Origin: an uncultured Clostridia bacterium
GTDB taxonomy: Bacteria > Bacillota > Clostridia > Oscillospirales > CAG-382
DNA length: 21,660 nucleotides
Reading direction: 5' to 3'
NCBI GenBank assembly: GCA_905235695.1
Contig: CAJOMW010000006.1
Location: forward strand, 1-21,660
This document shows positions 13,769 to 21,622 of this stretch, piece by piece. How positions within the stretch are numbered: the stretch's first letter is position 1; every line of letters starts with the position of its first letter. The notes below the pieces were generated by a model that searched no databases, was not told the DNA's origin, and saw only the letters and a program-made list of their open reading frames with translations. The position numbers were made by a program, and so were the translations under genes.

Positions 13769-15757
13769 TTACTTTTTCTGCTCTTCAGAAGTCCGCTCAA
13801 TCTTCAGATAGCTCGTATTTCCGAAGTTCTCCGCAATATCTATAATTCCATTGCCGCTTGACGTAATGGGCTTTCTCTCAATCTCCATGCCGTCCTCGAC
13901 CGTGACTATATCGTACGATGCGCTCTCCTCAAATCCGCCTATGCTCATCCTTACCGGTGACTTGAACGTTGCCGTGACGTATACCTTGCCGTCGTCGAAC
14001 AAAAATCCGTAGCTGTTCTTGGCAAAGTCGATGCCCTTTATTCCAAATGAGCCTATGGCACTTGATTCTTCCGACACCTCGGTGCCGGTATCGGTAAAAG
14101 ACAAATCTGGAGATACGTACAGGCGGAAGCCGTCGGTATCTATGCCGAATACGGTTTTAAGGTAAGCGACGGGCGTAAGTCCGCTCAGTGCGTTTCCGGA
14201 TATGTTATATACCGCCGATTCGTAGCCGGAGGCAAATCCGCTCTTTGAAAATTCCGAAGCGAGCGATGCAAGGCGGGTTTTTACGGTGTCTGAGCCTGCG
14301 GCGTATCTTGCCATTATATCGTAATACTCGGTATACAGAGAAGCTCCGCCGTTCTGATAGTATCTGTTGTAGCCGCCGTCTCCCGAGAGCGGAAGAAGTC
14401 CGCCGAGGTAGTCCCACCAGGTATCCTCCGCCGGAACCGTCGTATTTCTCGGAGCAAATCCGTATGCGTAGATATCCGAGCCCTTGGCGGTGTCGCTTTC
14501 AATAAGCCTTGTGCCGTCGAGCCACGAAAATATGTCGGCGGTCTTAACCGTGTCGGCAATGCCGGCCTCTATCGCTTCAAGGTTCAAAAATACAAAGCCG
14601 TAGTCGTAGCTTGCGCCGTTTTTGTCAAAGCAGCCGACGTATCTTCCCTTCTCTTTGCTCCAGAACTTTTCGTTAAAGGCTCTCGCATTCTTCTGCGCTA
14701 TATCGGCGTAGGTTTGCGATTCCTCCTCAAGCCCCATGAACGAATACAGCTTTGACAGATCCTGCATAGCTCGGTTGAAGCTGATATTGGTATAGCCGTC
14801 GAGATATCCGAAGCGGAAGTTGTACCACTTGTTTGAGCTGTTTCCGGAAGAAGTGCCGTTATTATTTGCGGTATGTATATAGACAAGCGAGGATATCGGA
14901 TCGTATTTTATGCCTCCGCCGGCTATGTCGCCGTCAAAGTAGTGACCGACTGCCTTTTCGAGCTTTTCACGCACGGTCATGCCCTTGGACACGTCAAGCT
15001 TCGGCTCTTCATCGGAATCTATCTCTGAGAGGAAGTCTATTCCCCCCTCCCAAAGGCATATATTGGCAACCGCTGATATAAACGATGAATTCGTATCGTA
15101 CATATATCCGCCGGTAAGCGACGACTTTATGCTCTCGTTTTCGCTCCACATATAGCCGTTTGTATAAATCGGGGCGTTCTTTACGGAATTTTTCAGGAAG
15201 GCAAACTGATCGGACGTTGAGAATAAAGAATACCTCTCGGAAAGCTCTCCGTATTCGTCTATCTTCACGGTGTTCTGCGGAATATTAACAGTGGCGCTCC
15301 GGGAGAGCGTGATGGACGTGAGCATATCGTCTGCCGTTCTTAGCACAGCGTTATCCTCGGGGGCGATAATTATGTTTTTACTGTCGATAAAACCGGAAAC
15401 AAGCGTGCTCTCGGCTTCGGACACATAGCCGTCGGGAAGGCCGGACGTGCCGCCGGACTTTTTCACGGCCTTGGTTATCGCACTTACTATTCCGACAACG
15501 GCAAAGATAAGAGCTATCGCAATTACCGCAAGAAGGCACACGCCTTTAATGCGCGCTATCTTTATCTGACGCTTTTTTTCGGCTTTGCGGCGTCTTATCT
15601 GCTCCGCCCTTCTCCTTTGGCGCTCCTGCTCCTCGGCGTTCTGTATTTCTTCAAGCCGTCTCTGCCTGTCAAAGCGGACGAGCTGAAGGTCGTCTGTATT
15701 CGACGGCCTTTTTTGATTATTGTTCTGATCAAAATTGTCTGCGTATGGATTTTTCAT
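13769..15757 (-). CDS. Membrane-anchored six-hairpin glycosidase-like protein
   Basis: The 662-residue protein has a long charged cytoplasmic tail (about 25-70, rich in Arg, Glu and Gln and likely coiled coil), one transmembrane segment (about 71-95), then a large outside region. From about 230 to 530 it reads like an alpha/alpha six-hairpin (trehalase/debranching-type) barrel, with helix-rich repeats such as SFNRAMQDLSKLYSFMGLEEE and NARAFNEKFWSKEKGRYVG, and aromatic-acidic segments such as AEDTWWDYLGG. A beta-sandwich-like C-terminal part follows. This is like glycoside hydrolases of the amylo-glucosidase/trehalase clan, but no family can be assigned and the catalytic acids are not certain. 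The ATG at 15757 has AGGA ten bases upstream. It is monocistronic, with its own promoter and terminator. Confidence 0.72.
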   Translation of the reverse strand: MKNPYADNFDQNNNQKRPSNTDDLQLVRFDRQRRLEEIQNAEEQERQRRRAEQIRRRKAEKKRQIKIARIKGVCLLAVIAIALIFAVVGIVSAITKAVKKSGGTSGLPDGYVSEAESTLVSGFIDSKNIIIAPEDNAVLRTADDMLTSITLSRSATVNIPQNTVKIDEYGELSERYSLFSTSDQFAFLKNSVKNAPIYTNGYMWSENESIKSSLTGGYMYDTNSSFISAVANICLWEGGIDFLSEIDSDEEPKLDVSKGMTVREKLEKAVGHYFDGDIAGGGIKYDPISSLVYIHTANNNGTSSGNSSNKWYNFRFGYLDGYTNISFNRAMQDLSKLYSFMGLEEESQTYADIAQKNARAFNEKFWSKEKGRYVGCFDKNGASYDYGFVFLNLEAIEAGIADTVKTADIFSWLDGTRLIESDTAKGSDIYAYGFAPRNTTVPAEDTWWDYLGGLLPLSGDGGYNRYYQNGGASLYTEYYDIMARYAAGSDTVKTRLASLASEFSKSGFASGYESAVYNISGNALSGLTPVAYLKTVFGIDTDGFRLYVSPDLSFTDTGTEVSEESSAIGSFGIKGIDFAKNSYGFLFDDGKVYVTATFKSPVRMSIGGFEESASYDIVTVEDGMEIERKPITSSGNGIIDIAENFGNTSYLKIERTSEEQKK

Positions 15758-15812
15758 CTATTGTCAGTCCTTTCGACAAAAACGTACAAAAAATTACAAT
15801 CCTCTATGCTAT

Positions 15813-15841
15813 ATTTTAACATACCGCATATTTCTTGTCAA
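15813..15841 (-). promoter_or_regulatory. Sigma-A promoter of the glycosidase-like gene
   Basis: On the minus strand TTGACA (15841-15836) and TAAAAT (15818-15813) are separated by exactly 17 bases. The -10 lies about 55 bases upstream of the ATG at 15757. The -35 faces the divergent PII-gene -35, 27 bases away, so the two promoters are back to back. Confidence 0.8.
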
Positions 15842-15868
15842 TAAGAGCCGGTAATAAATTAAAAAATA

Positions 15869-15897
15869 TTGACAGAAGGCGCAAAAAGTGATATTAT
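15869..15897 (+). promoter_or_regulatory. Sigma-A promoter of the PII-like/antiporter operon
   Basis: TTGACA (15869-15874), exactly 17 bases, then TATTAT (15892-15897). The -10 is 29 bases before the ATG at 15927. With the strong AAAGGAGG ribosome site this predicts good expression. No riboswitch-sized leader fits in the short untranslated region. Confidence 0.85.
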
Positions 15898-15926
15898 TCT
15901 CATGTAAAAAACAAAGGAGGTTTATC

Positions 15927-16265
15927 ATGGAACTTGTCATACTCATACTGAACAAGACCGAATGTCTGAAAAAGCTGCTTGAGGCGCTTGTTGACGGCGG
16001 AATAAACGGTGCTACCATACTTGACAGCCAGGGCATGGCGCACAACCTTTACGAATACGACGAACTGCGCTTTATGGGCTCTCTCCGTATGCTTCTCGAC
16101 CCAGACCACAAGCAGAGCTACACTATACTCATAGTTGTGGAGAAAGATAAAATACCCGTCGTTTCGCAGATAGTAAACAAGGTGACCGGCGGACTTGACA
16201 AACCGGACACGGGAGTTATGTTCTCGGTTCCGGTAAACTACATCGAAGGATTTGGCAATAAATAA
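15927..16265 (+). CDS. PII-like signalling protein
   Basis: The 112-residue protein has the size and beta-alpha-beta-beta-alpha-beta pattern of PII/GlnB-like proteins. The N-terminal strand is MELVILILNK, followed by the helix CLKKLLEALVDGGINGATI, a T-loop-like stretch (about 38-70) and strand TILIVVEKDKI. A TGGLDKPDTGVMFSVPV segment sits where PII has its B- and C-loop glycines. The classical uridylylation tyrosine region and GlnB signature are not clear, so it belongs with PII-like proteins whose ligands vary. The ATG at 15927 follows AAAGGAGG by six bases; a longer frame from 15888 has no such site. The stop is one base before the antiporter ATG, so the product probably regulates that transporter. 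Confidence 0.72.
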   Translation: MELVILILNKTECLKKLLEALVDGGINGATILDSQGMAHNLYEYDELRFMGSLRMLLDPDHKQSYTILIVVEKDKIPVVSQIVNKVTGGLDKPDTGVMFSVPVNYIEGFGNK

Positions 16266-16266
16266 A

Positions 16267-17445
16267 ATGGAATTACACACTCTCTTCGTGCTTGCGGTGA
16301 TGATTTTCGCAGGCATGGCTATGGGAAGGCTCGCAAAGCTCGTGCGCCTTCCGAACGTGACGGGTTATCTCGTTGCGGGACTTCTTCTCGGGCCTGCCGT
16401 GACCGGATTTGTCTCGGCGGACATGCTCTCGGGCTTCGATATTATCTCCGAGGTCGCTCTCGGGTTTATTGCGTTTTCGATAGGAAACGAATTTAAAGTA
16501 TCTTATTTTAAGCGCGTCGGCGTCACTCCGATACTTATAGCGGTATTCGAGTCGCTGTTTGCGATACTCTTTGTTCTCGGCGTACTGCTCGCAATAGGAA
16601 TTGAGCCGTCATTTGCGATAGTGCTCAGCTCAATTGCGGCGGCGACGGCTCCTGCAGCAACGATCATGGTCATAAACCAGTACAAGGCAAAAGGGCCTGT
16701 CACGGAGACGCTGCTCTCGGTAGTTGCGATAGACGACGCTACTGCTCTTGCAATGTTCAGCATATCCGTAGCAATAGCGCAGGCTATTAAGAATCCTGCG
16801 GCGGTATCGCTCAAGACTGCGCTGCTCGATCCCCTCTGGGAGATATTCGGCGCACTTATCGTTGGCGGCATTATCGGAATGTTGTTCTGCATACCTCTGA
16901 GGTGGTTCAAAAAGGACGGCAACCGCCTTGCGCTTATCATAGCGTTCGTATTTCTCGGCGTGGGGATTGCGGATATGTTCGGCTTCTCCTCCCTTCTCAC
17001 GTGCATGGCAATAGGAGCGGTCTTTGCTAACTTCTCCTCTCAGCTGCCACATATTATGAAGCTGACCGACGGGCTTACGCCGCCTATATTTATGCTGTTC
17101 TTCATAATCTCGGGCGCAGAGCTTCAGCTGTCGGTAGTTCCGACGGTGGGAATAGTCGGAATAATATACGTCGTTATGCGCGTGGTCGGAAAGATATGCG
17201 GCGCATCGTTCGGAGCTTTGCTGTGCAAGGCCGACAAAAAAATCCGGCGGTATCTCGGTCCGGCGCTCATTCCGCAGGCAGGCGTTGCGATAGGTCTGTC
17301 GCTGGTTGCTACGCAGGTAGTCCCAGAATACGGTGCGCAGATACGTGCTATAATACTCTGCGGAACACTGATATACGAGCTGATAGGACCTGTGGTAACC
17401 AAGATTTCGCTGACCAAGGCGGGAGAAATAAAACAAGATAAATAA
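16267..17445 (+). CDS. CPA2-type cation:proton antiporter
   Basis: This membrane protein of 392 residues has about 12 hydrophobic segments spread evenly over its length, the Na+/H+ exchanger-type fold. Near residue 156 the VVAIDDATALAMF segment has the paired aspartates (D156, D157) typical of electrogenic antiporters, after the AAATAPAATIMV stretch. It ends shortly after the last membrane segment (KAGEIKQDK) and has no C-terminal RCK/TrkA nucleotide-binding domain, unlike Kef-type relatives. The ATG at 16267 lies one base after the PII-like stop. A TTG at 16252 is in frame but touches the AAGGA at 16246-16250. Translation is probably coupled. The ion (Na+ or K+) cannot be told from sequence. 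Confidence 0.88.
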   Translation: MELHTLFVLAVMIFAGMAMGRLAKLVRLPNVTGYLVAGLLLGPAVTGFVSADMLSGFDIISEVALGFIAFSIGNEFKVSYFKRVGVTPILIAVFESLFAILFVLGVLLAIGIEPSFAIVLSSIAAATAPAATIMVINQYKAKGPVTETLLSVVAIDDATALAMFSISVAIAQAIKNPAAVSLKTALLDPLWEIFGALIVGGIIGMLFCIPLRWFKKDGNRLALIIAFVFLGVGIADMFGFSSLLTCMAIGAVFANFSSQLPHIMKLTDGLTPPIFMLFFIISGAELQLSVVPTVGIVGIIYVVMRVVGKICGASFGALLCKADKKIRRYLGPALIPQAGVAIGLSLVATQVVPEYGAQIRAIILCGTLIYELIGPVVTKISLTKAGEIKQDK

Positions 17446-17447
17446 AA

Positions 17448-17476
17448 ATGTCCCACTTTGCAAGATAATGGGACAT
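17448..17476 (+). terminator. Stem-loop after the antiporter gene
   Basis: ATGTCCCA and TGGGACAT form a perfect 8-base stem with a 13-base loop, starting three bases after the antiporter stop. The tail is only moderately T-rich, so it may be a weak terminator or an mRNA end-protecting hairpin. Confidence 0.5.
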
Positions 17477-17515
17477 ATTTACAAATATAAACAGATATAA
17501 AAAGTTTTTGGTGTT

Positions 17516-17545
17516 CTTAGCCACTTTTTTCAAAAAGGGGCTAAG
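17516..17545. repeat. Hairpin within a possible dispersed intergenic repeat
   Basis: CTTAGCC and GGCTAAG, followed inward by CTTTTT and AAAAAG, pair into a long stem with one mismatch and a two-base turn. The surrounding AT-rich stretch, about 17490-17578, resembles repeated intergenic modules I recall from gut Clostridia (an AAAAAGTTTTTGG start, a hairpin, then GCGGAGCC). Dispersal in this genome cannot be checked from one window. Confidence 0.45.
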
Positions 17546-17575
17546 CGGAGCCTCGTATTCAATTAAATTTTTCAT

Positions 17576-17605
17576 TTAAGAAAAGCGGCCGCATTTGCGA
17601 CCGCT
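17576..17605 (-). terminator. Intrinsic terminator of valS
   Basis: On the minus strand a 9-base stem, AGCGGTCGC with GCGGCCGCT (one G-T pair), closes over an AAAT loop and is followed by TTTTCTT. It begins nine bases after the valS stop at 17614. The form is typical of a rho-independent terminator and probably ends the DUF1015-valS transcript. Confidence 0.85.
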
Positions 17606-17613
17606 CAAATTTT

Positions 17614-20235
17614 TTACATATTTGCAAGCATTTCCTCGACGCTTCTGAGCATCTCGGTATACTTTTCGAGCTTTGCCCTCTCGCCGTCTACGACAGCCTG
17701 CGGCGCCTTATCGGTAAACGCCGGATTTGAGAGCTTCTTCTGAACTCTTTCTATCTCGCTGAGTGCGCTTGCCTTTTCCTTTTCGAGGCGCTCGCGCTCC
17801 TTTGCCATATCCACTATCTCCGCCATAGGTATGAACATCTTTGCGCCGCTGGATACAACGCTTACGCTTCCGGCGTCGTCGTAAGACGAGACAAATTCCA
17901 CTTCGCTTGCCGAAGCGAGCTTTGTGAAGAACACTGCGGTATCGGCGTTGAAGCTGTCCTTATAGTCGGAGATGATATAGAGCTTTGCCTTTCTTGACGG
18001 CGGAACGTTCATCTGAGAGCGAACATTTCTAACGGCTCTTATTGCGTCAATTATCCTCTCCATTGCCTCGCACTCGCCCGAAAAGTCAAGCTTTTCGTCA
18101 TAAACAGGCCACTCTGCGATTATGAGGGGCTTATCGTAGCCGAGGTGCTGCCATATACACTCGGTGATATACGGCATAAACGGGTGAAGCAGCTTAAGCG
18201 TTCCGCTGAGAACAAACAGAAGCACGCTCTGGGCGTCTTTATTTGACTGAGTTCCCTTTTCAAACAGTCTCGGCTTTACAAGCTCTATATACCAGTCGCA
18301 GAAAATATCCCAGACAAACTCATATATCTTTGCCGAAGCTACGCCGAGCTCGAACTTGTCGAGGTTTTGGCTTATCTCCTTCACGGCTTCATTGTACTTT
18401 GTGAGTATCCATTTATCTTCGAGATTAAGATTCTCGGGGATAACCGGCTTTGTGTCATCGTCGAGGTTCAGCAGCACAAATCTCGATGCGTTCCATATCT
18501 TGTTTGCAAAGTTGCCCGACGCTTCTACCTTTTTGTCGGAGTATCTCATGTCGTTTCCGGGAGCGTTTCCGGTAACGAGGGTAAATCTGAGCGCATCAGC
18601 GCCGTACTTGTCTATGACTTCAAGCGGATCCACGCCGTTGCCGAGGGATTTTGACATCTTTCTTCCCTGCTCGTCCCTCACAAGGCCGTGTATGAAGACG
18701 TGGTCAAACGGCTCCTTGCCCATGTGCTCAAGTCCTGAGAATATCATTCTCGATACCCAGAAGAATATTATATCATAGCCTGTTACAAGCGTCGACGTCG
18801 GATAATAGTATTCGAGGTCCTTTGTCTTTTCGGGCCAGCCGAGCGTCGAGAACGGCCAGAGAGCCGATGAGAACCACGTGTCGAGGACGTCCTCCTCCTG
18901 ACGCATGGGAGCGCCGCACTTCGGGCAGGTCAGAACATCGGTCTTTGAGACCTCCATGTGTCCGCAAGTGTCACAGTAGTAGGCAGGTATTCTGTGTCCC
19001 CACCAGAGCTGACGGGATATACACCAGTCGTGTACGTTTTCCATCCAGTTGATATATATCTTTGAAAATCTGTCGGGTACGAACTTTACTCTGCCGTCCC
19101 TTACGACTTCAAGAGCGGGTGCGGCAAGCGGCTCCATCTTTACGAACCACTGATTTGATGTGAGCGGCTCGACCGTCGTATGGCATCTGTAACATGAGCC
19201 GACGTTGTGGCTGTGCGGCACTACCTTTACGAGATAGCCTTTCTTTTCGAGGTCGTCCACTATCTGACGTCTTGCCTCGTATCTGTCAAGTCCCTCATAT
19301 TTTCCGCCGTAAGAGTTAATTGTCGCATCGTCGTTCATAACTCTTATCTGCTCGAGGTTATGTCTCTGACCGACCATAAAGTCATTCGGATCGTGCGCAG
19401 GCGTTATCTTTACGCAGCCCGTACCGAATTCTTTGTCAACGTAGTCGTCTGCAATGACCGGTATCTCGCGTCCAACAAGCGGAAGTATCAGTATTTTGCC
19501 TACTATATCCTTGTATCTCTCGTCATCCGGGTTTACCGCAACAGCCGTATCTCCGAGAAGCGTTTCGGGACGTGTGGTTGCTATTTCAACGTAGCCGCTG
19601 CCGTCCTTGAAGGGGTATCTTATGTGCCAGAAGTGTCCTTCCTGCTCGGTGTACTCGACCTCTGCGTCAGAGAGCGCCGTCGTACACTTCGGACACCAGT
19701 TTATTATTCTGTTGCCTCTGTATATAAGTCCCTTTTCATACAGGGATACGAAAACTTCCTTTACCGCCTTCGAGCAGCCCTCGTCCATGGTGAAGCGCTC
19801 TCTCGTCCAGTCGCAGGAGCAGCCGAGCTTTTTGAGCTGGCTGATTATCCTTGAGCCGTACTGATTTTTCCAGTCCCATACGCGCTCGAGAAACTTTTCT
19901 CTGCCGAGGTCATATCTCGTTATGCCTTCGTTGACGCGGAGGTTTTCCTCGACCTTTATCTGAGTTGCGATACCGGCGTGGTCAGTGCCGGGCACCCAAA
20001 GCGCATTGTATCCGCTCATTCTCTTGTAGCGTATGAGTATGTCCTGCAGCGTCTCGTCGAGAGCGTGCCCCATGTGGAGCTGTCCCGTGACATTTGGCGG
20101 CGGAATAACTATTGTATAGGGCGGCTTCTTGTTGTCATCGGACGGGCGGAAGTAGCCGCCGTCGTTCCACATTTTATATATGTCGTCCTCTATGGCTTTC
20201 TTCGGATTATAGCTCTTTTCAAGTTCCTTTGGCAT
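17614..20235 (-). CDS. valS: Valyl-tRNA synthetase
   Basis: ValS charges tRNA-Val with valine and edits misactivated threonine. This one has 873 residues, full length for the bacterial enzyme. The class I signature HMGH is at 54-57 (PPPNVTGQLHMGH) and KMSKS at 526-530. A CP1 editing domain lies between, with ATTRPETLLGDTAV. Zinc-type cysteine pairs appear as CDTCGH and CPKCGAP. The C-terminal coiled coil (about 805-873) is present, with alternating Glu and Lys. The ATG at 20235 has AAAGGA ten bases ahead. It follows the DUF1015 gene by 82 bases, a gap too short for a T-box leader, and no T-box AGGGTGGNACCGCG-like box is visible, so its control differs from many Firmicute valS genes. Confidence 0.98.
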   Translation of the reverse strand: MPKELEKSYNPKKAIEDDIYKMWNDGGYFRPSDDNKKPPYTIVIPPPNVTGQLHMGHALDETLQDILIRYKRMSGYNALWVPGTDHAGIATQIKVEENLRVNEGITRYDLGREKFLERVWDWKNQYGSRIISQLKKLGCSCDWTRERFTMDEGCSKAVKEVFVSLYEKGLIYRGNRIINWCPKCTTALSDAEVEYTEQEGHFWHIRYPFKDGSGYVEIATTRPETLLGDTAVAVNPDDERYKDIVGKILILPLVGREIPVIADDYVDKEFGTGCVKITPAHDPNDFMVGQRHNLEQIRVMNDDATINSYGGKYEGLDRYEARRQIVDDLEKKGYLVKVVPHSHNVGSCYRCHTTVEPLTSNQWFVKMEPLAAPALEVVRDGRVKFVPDRFSKIYINWMENVHDWCISRQLWWGHRIPAYYCDTCGHMEVSKTDVLTCPKCGAPMRQEEDVLDTWFSSALWPFSTLGWPEKTKDLEYYYPTSTLVTGYDIIFFWVSRMIFSGLEHMGKEPFDHVFIHGLVRDEQGRKMSKSLGNGVDPLEVIDKYGADALRFTLVTGNAPGNDMRYSDKKVEASGNFANKIWNASRFVLLNLDDDTKPVIPENLNLEDKWILTKYNEAVKEISQNLDKFELGVASAKIYEFVWDIFCDWYIELVKPRLFEKGTQSNKDAQSVLLFVLSGTLKLLHPFMPYITECIWQHLGYDKPLIIAEWPVYDEKLDFSGECEAMERIIDAIRAVRNVRSQMNVPPSRKAKLYIISDYKDSFNADTAVFFTKLASASEVEFVSSYDDAGSVSVVSSGAKMFIPMAEIVDMAKERERLEKEKASALSEIERVQKKLSNPAFTDKAPQAVVDGERAKLEKYTEMLRSVEEMLANM

Positions 20236-20317
20236 TTTTGACCATTCCTTTCAGCAGACAAGTATGAAATGACTGTTCTTCAAACCCGTCTTCGTTATTT
20301 ATCAGAAGTTATAGTAA

Positions 20318-21607
20318 TTACTTGTTTGTCAGGTCGTTCATGACGAGCCCCGTTATGATTTTAGGATAGAAATACGTCGATTTCTGCGGCATCTTCTCGC
20401 CGGAGAGCGCAACGTCCTTTATTTCGCCGACCTTTGTTGCGTTCAATATAAAAGCACAGTTAAAATCATCGCTGTTTGCCTTCTCGCACGCTTCGGACAC
20501 GCTGCGCGTATACTTTAAATTTATCTGCCGCGCCATGTTTTCTTTATCTATTCCGAAGAGCTTTTCAAGTATAAGCGAATGGAGCACGGTGACGTCGAGA
20601 TTCTTATACGCCGCAGACTTTCCCTCGTTCAGTGCGTCTATCTCTTTTCTCGAACTTTCTGTATCCTTCAGCACGATAAGATAATACTTTTCGGGTTTTG
20701 CGGCAAGCACGTAAGCCTTTTTATCCTTATTTTTATCGAGTGCGCTCTCTATCTCGTCTTTTGAGATTTCCGATACGTTAAAATACTCGGATATTTTTTC
20801 GAGAGATGAATGTAAATCAAAGTTTTTCAGACCGCATACCATTCTGTGCGTCGGGAATACCACGAGTCCGTCATTTTCCATGTCTATAAGCATCATCATG
20901 ACGTATCCGGCGGGGTGATCATCGCTGTCTATCACGCCTTCGTCCATCAGCTTCTTCCTGAAATTGAGAGCCGTCTCATATCTGTGATGTCCGTCGGCGA
21001 TAAAGAGCTGTTTTGTCTCGAACGCCTTTTCAATTTCGTCCGTATCGCTCCCCTTTTCTATCTTCCAGAGGCGCTGGATAACGCCGTCGGGTGCGGTAAA
21101 TTCAATCTCGGGCTTTCCGCTTGTAAGAGCGTCTATCCTTCCGGATATCTCGCGCTTTTCGTCGGTGTACATGGAATATATCGGGCTGAAATTGCAGAAT
21201 GTTGCGCTCATCAGGTTGAATCTGTCGGTCTTTGCCTTGGAAAGAGTCTCCTCGTGGGGAAGGACTACGTTTTCAGAGAACTCGCACAGCTTTACCCTCG
21301 CAAATATGCCCTTTATCTTCTTTGTCACCGAGCCGACCTTGAACTCCTCCTCGTAGACGTAAAACCCCTCGGTCTTATCGTTCTCAAGTATCCCGTCGGC
21401 TCTCTGCTTAATATAGGTGACACCGGCTTTCTCGTAAGCGTTCTCACCAATCGGCAACTCAAGGTTGACTATGTTGTACTCGCTGCTCTTAATATATTCC
21501 TCGCGCTCCGCCGGAGAAATTATGTCATAAGGCGGACACACGTTTTTTGATATGTCCCCGGCTTTTTCCGTAAAACGAAGCGCTGCAAACGGCTTGACGA
21601 CTGCCAA
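20318..21607 (-). CDS. DUF1015 family protein, possible serine-metabolism partner
   Basis: The 429-residue protein has DUF1015 hallmarks: the N-terminal MAVVKPFAALRF, CPPYDIIS, a FNLMSATFCNFSPIYSMY segment, then the highly conserved IADGHHRYETAL motif and VFPTHRMV. In Firmicutes and archaea this family often sits beside serC/serA, and a relation to free-serine kinases has been suggested; the biochemical role here is not proven. The frame is open to a TTG at 21631, but the true start is most likely the TTG at 21607. It has AAAGGA (21617-21622) nine bases upstream and yields the usual MAVVKP N-terminus. valS follows 82 bases downstream on the same strand, so they are probably cotranscribed. Confidence 0.9.
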   Translation of the reverse strand: MAVVKPFAALRFTEKAGDISKNVCPPYDIISPAEREEYIKSSEYNIVNLELPIGENAYEKAGVTYIKQRADGILENDKTEGFYVYEEEFKVGSVTKKIKGIFARVKLCEFSENVVLPHEETLSKAKTDRFNLMSATFCNFSPIYSMYTDEKREISGRIDALTSGKPEIEFTAPDGVIQRLWKIEKGSDTDEIEKAFETKQLFIADGHHRYETALNFRKKLMDEGVIDSDDHPAGYVMMMLIDMENDGLVVFPTHRMVCGLKNFDLHSSLEKISEYFNVSEISKDEIESALDKNKDKKAYVLAAKPEKYYLIVLKDTESSRKEIDALNEGKSAAYKNLDVTVLHSLILEKLFGIDKENMARQINLKYTRSVSEACEKANSDDFNCAFILNATKVGEIKDVALSGEKMPQKSTYFYPKIITGLVMNDLTNK

Positions 21608-21616
21608 AGGTATCAG

Positions 21617-21622
21617 TCCTTT
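21617..21622 (-). promoter_or_regulatory. Ribosome binding site deciding the TTG start of the DUF1015 gene
   Basis: AAAGGA on the minus strand lies nine bases before the TTG at 21607. It falls inside the frame of the longer possible start at 21631, which has no such site. This fixes the shorter protein. No promoter is resolved in the 53 bases left to the window edge, so the operon may begin further out. Confidence 0.7.

Noticed and set aside
16630..17463. 277-residue minus-strand open frame
   Set aside because: Antisense to the antiporter; rich in Arg, Tyr and Glu with no domain, as expected of a shadow of membrane-protein codons.
17348..17575. 75-residue minus-strand frame past the antiporter end
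   Set aside because: It overlaps the antiporter 3' end, stem-loop and repeat-like hairpin; no ribosome site or recognisable product.
19207..19854. 215-residue plus-strand open frame
   Set aside because: It lies antisense inside valS, whose reading frame and motifs are unambiguous; no ribosome site or domain supports it.
20236..20317. T-box leader ahead of valS
   Set aside because: The gap is only 82 bases and lacks the T-box conserved sequence and a terminator hairpin.
20846..21550. 234-residue plus-strand open frame
   Set aside because: Antisense shadow of the DUF1015 gene, which has family motifs throughout.
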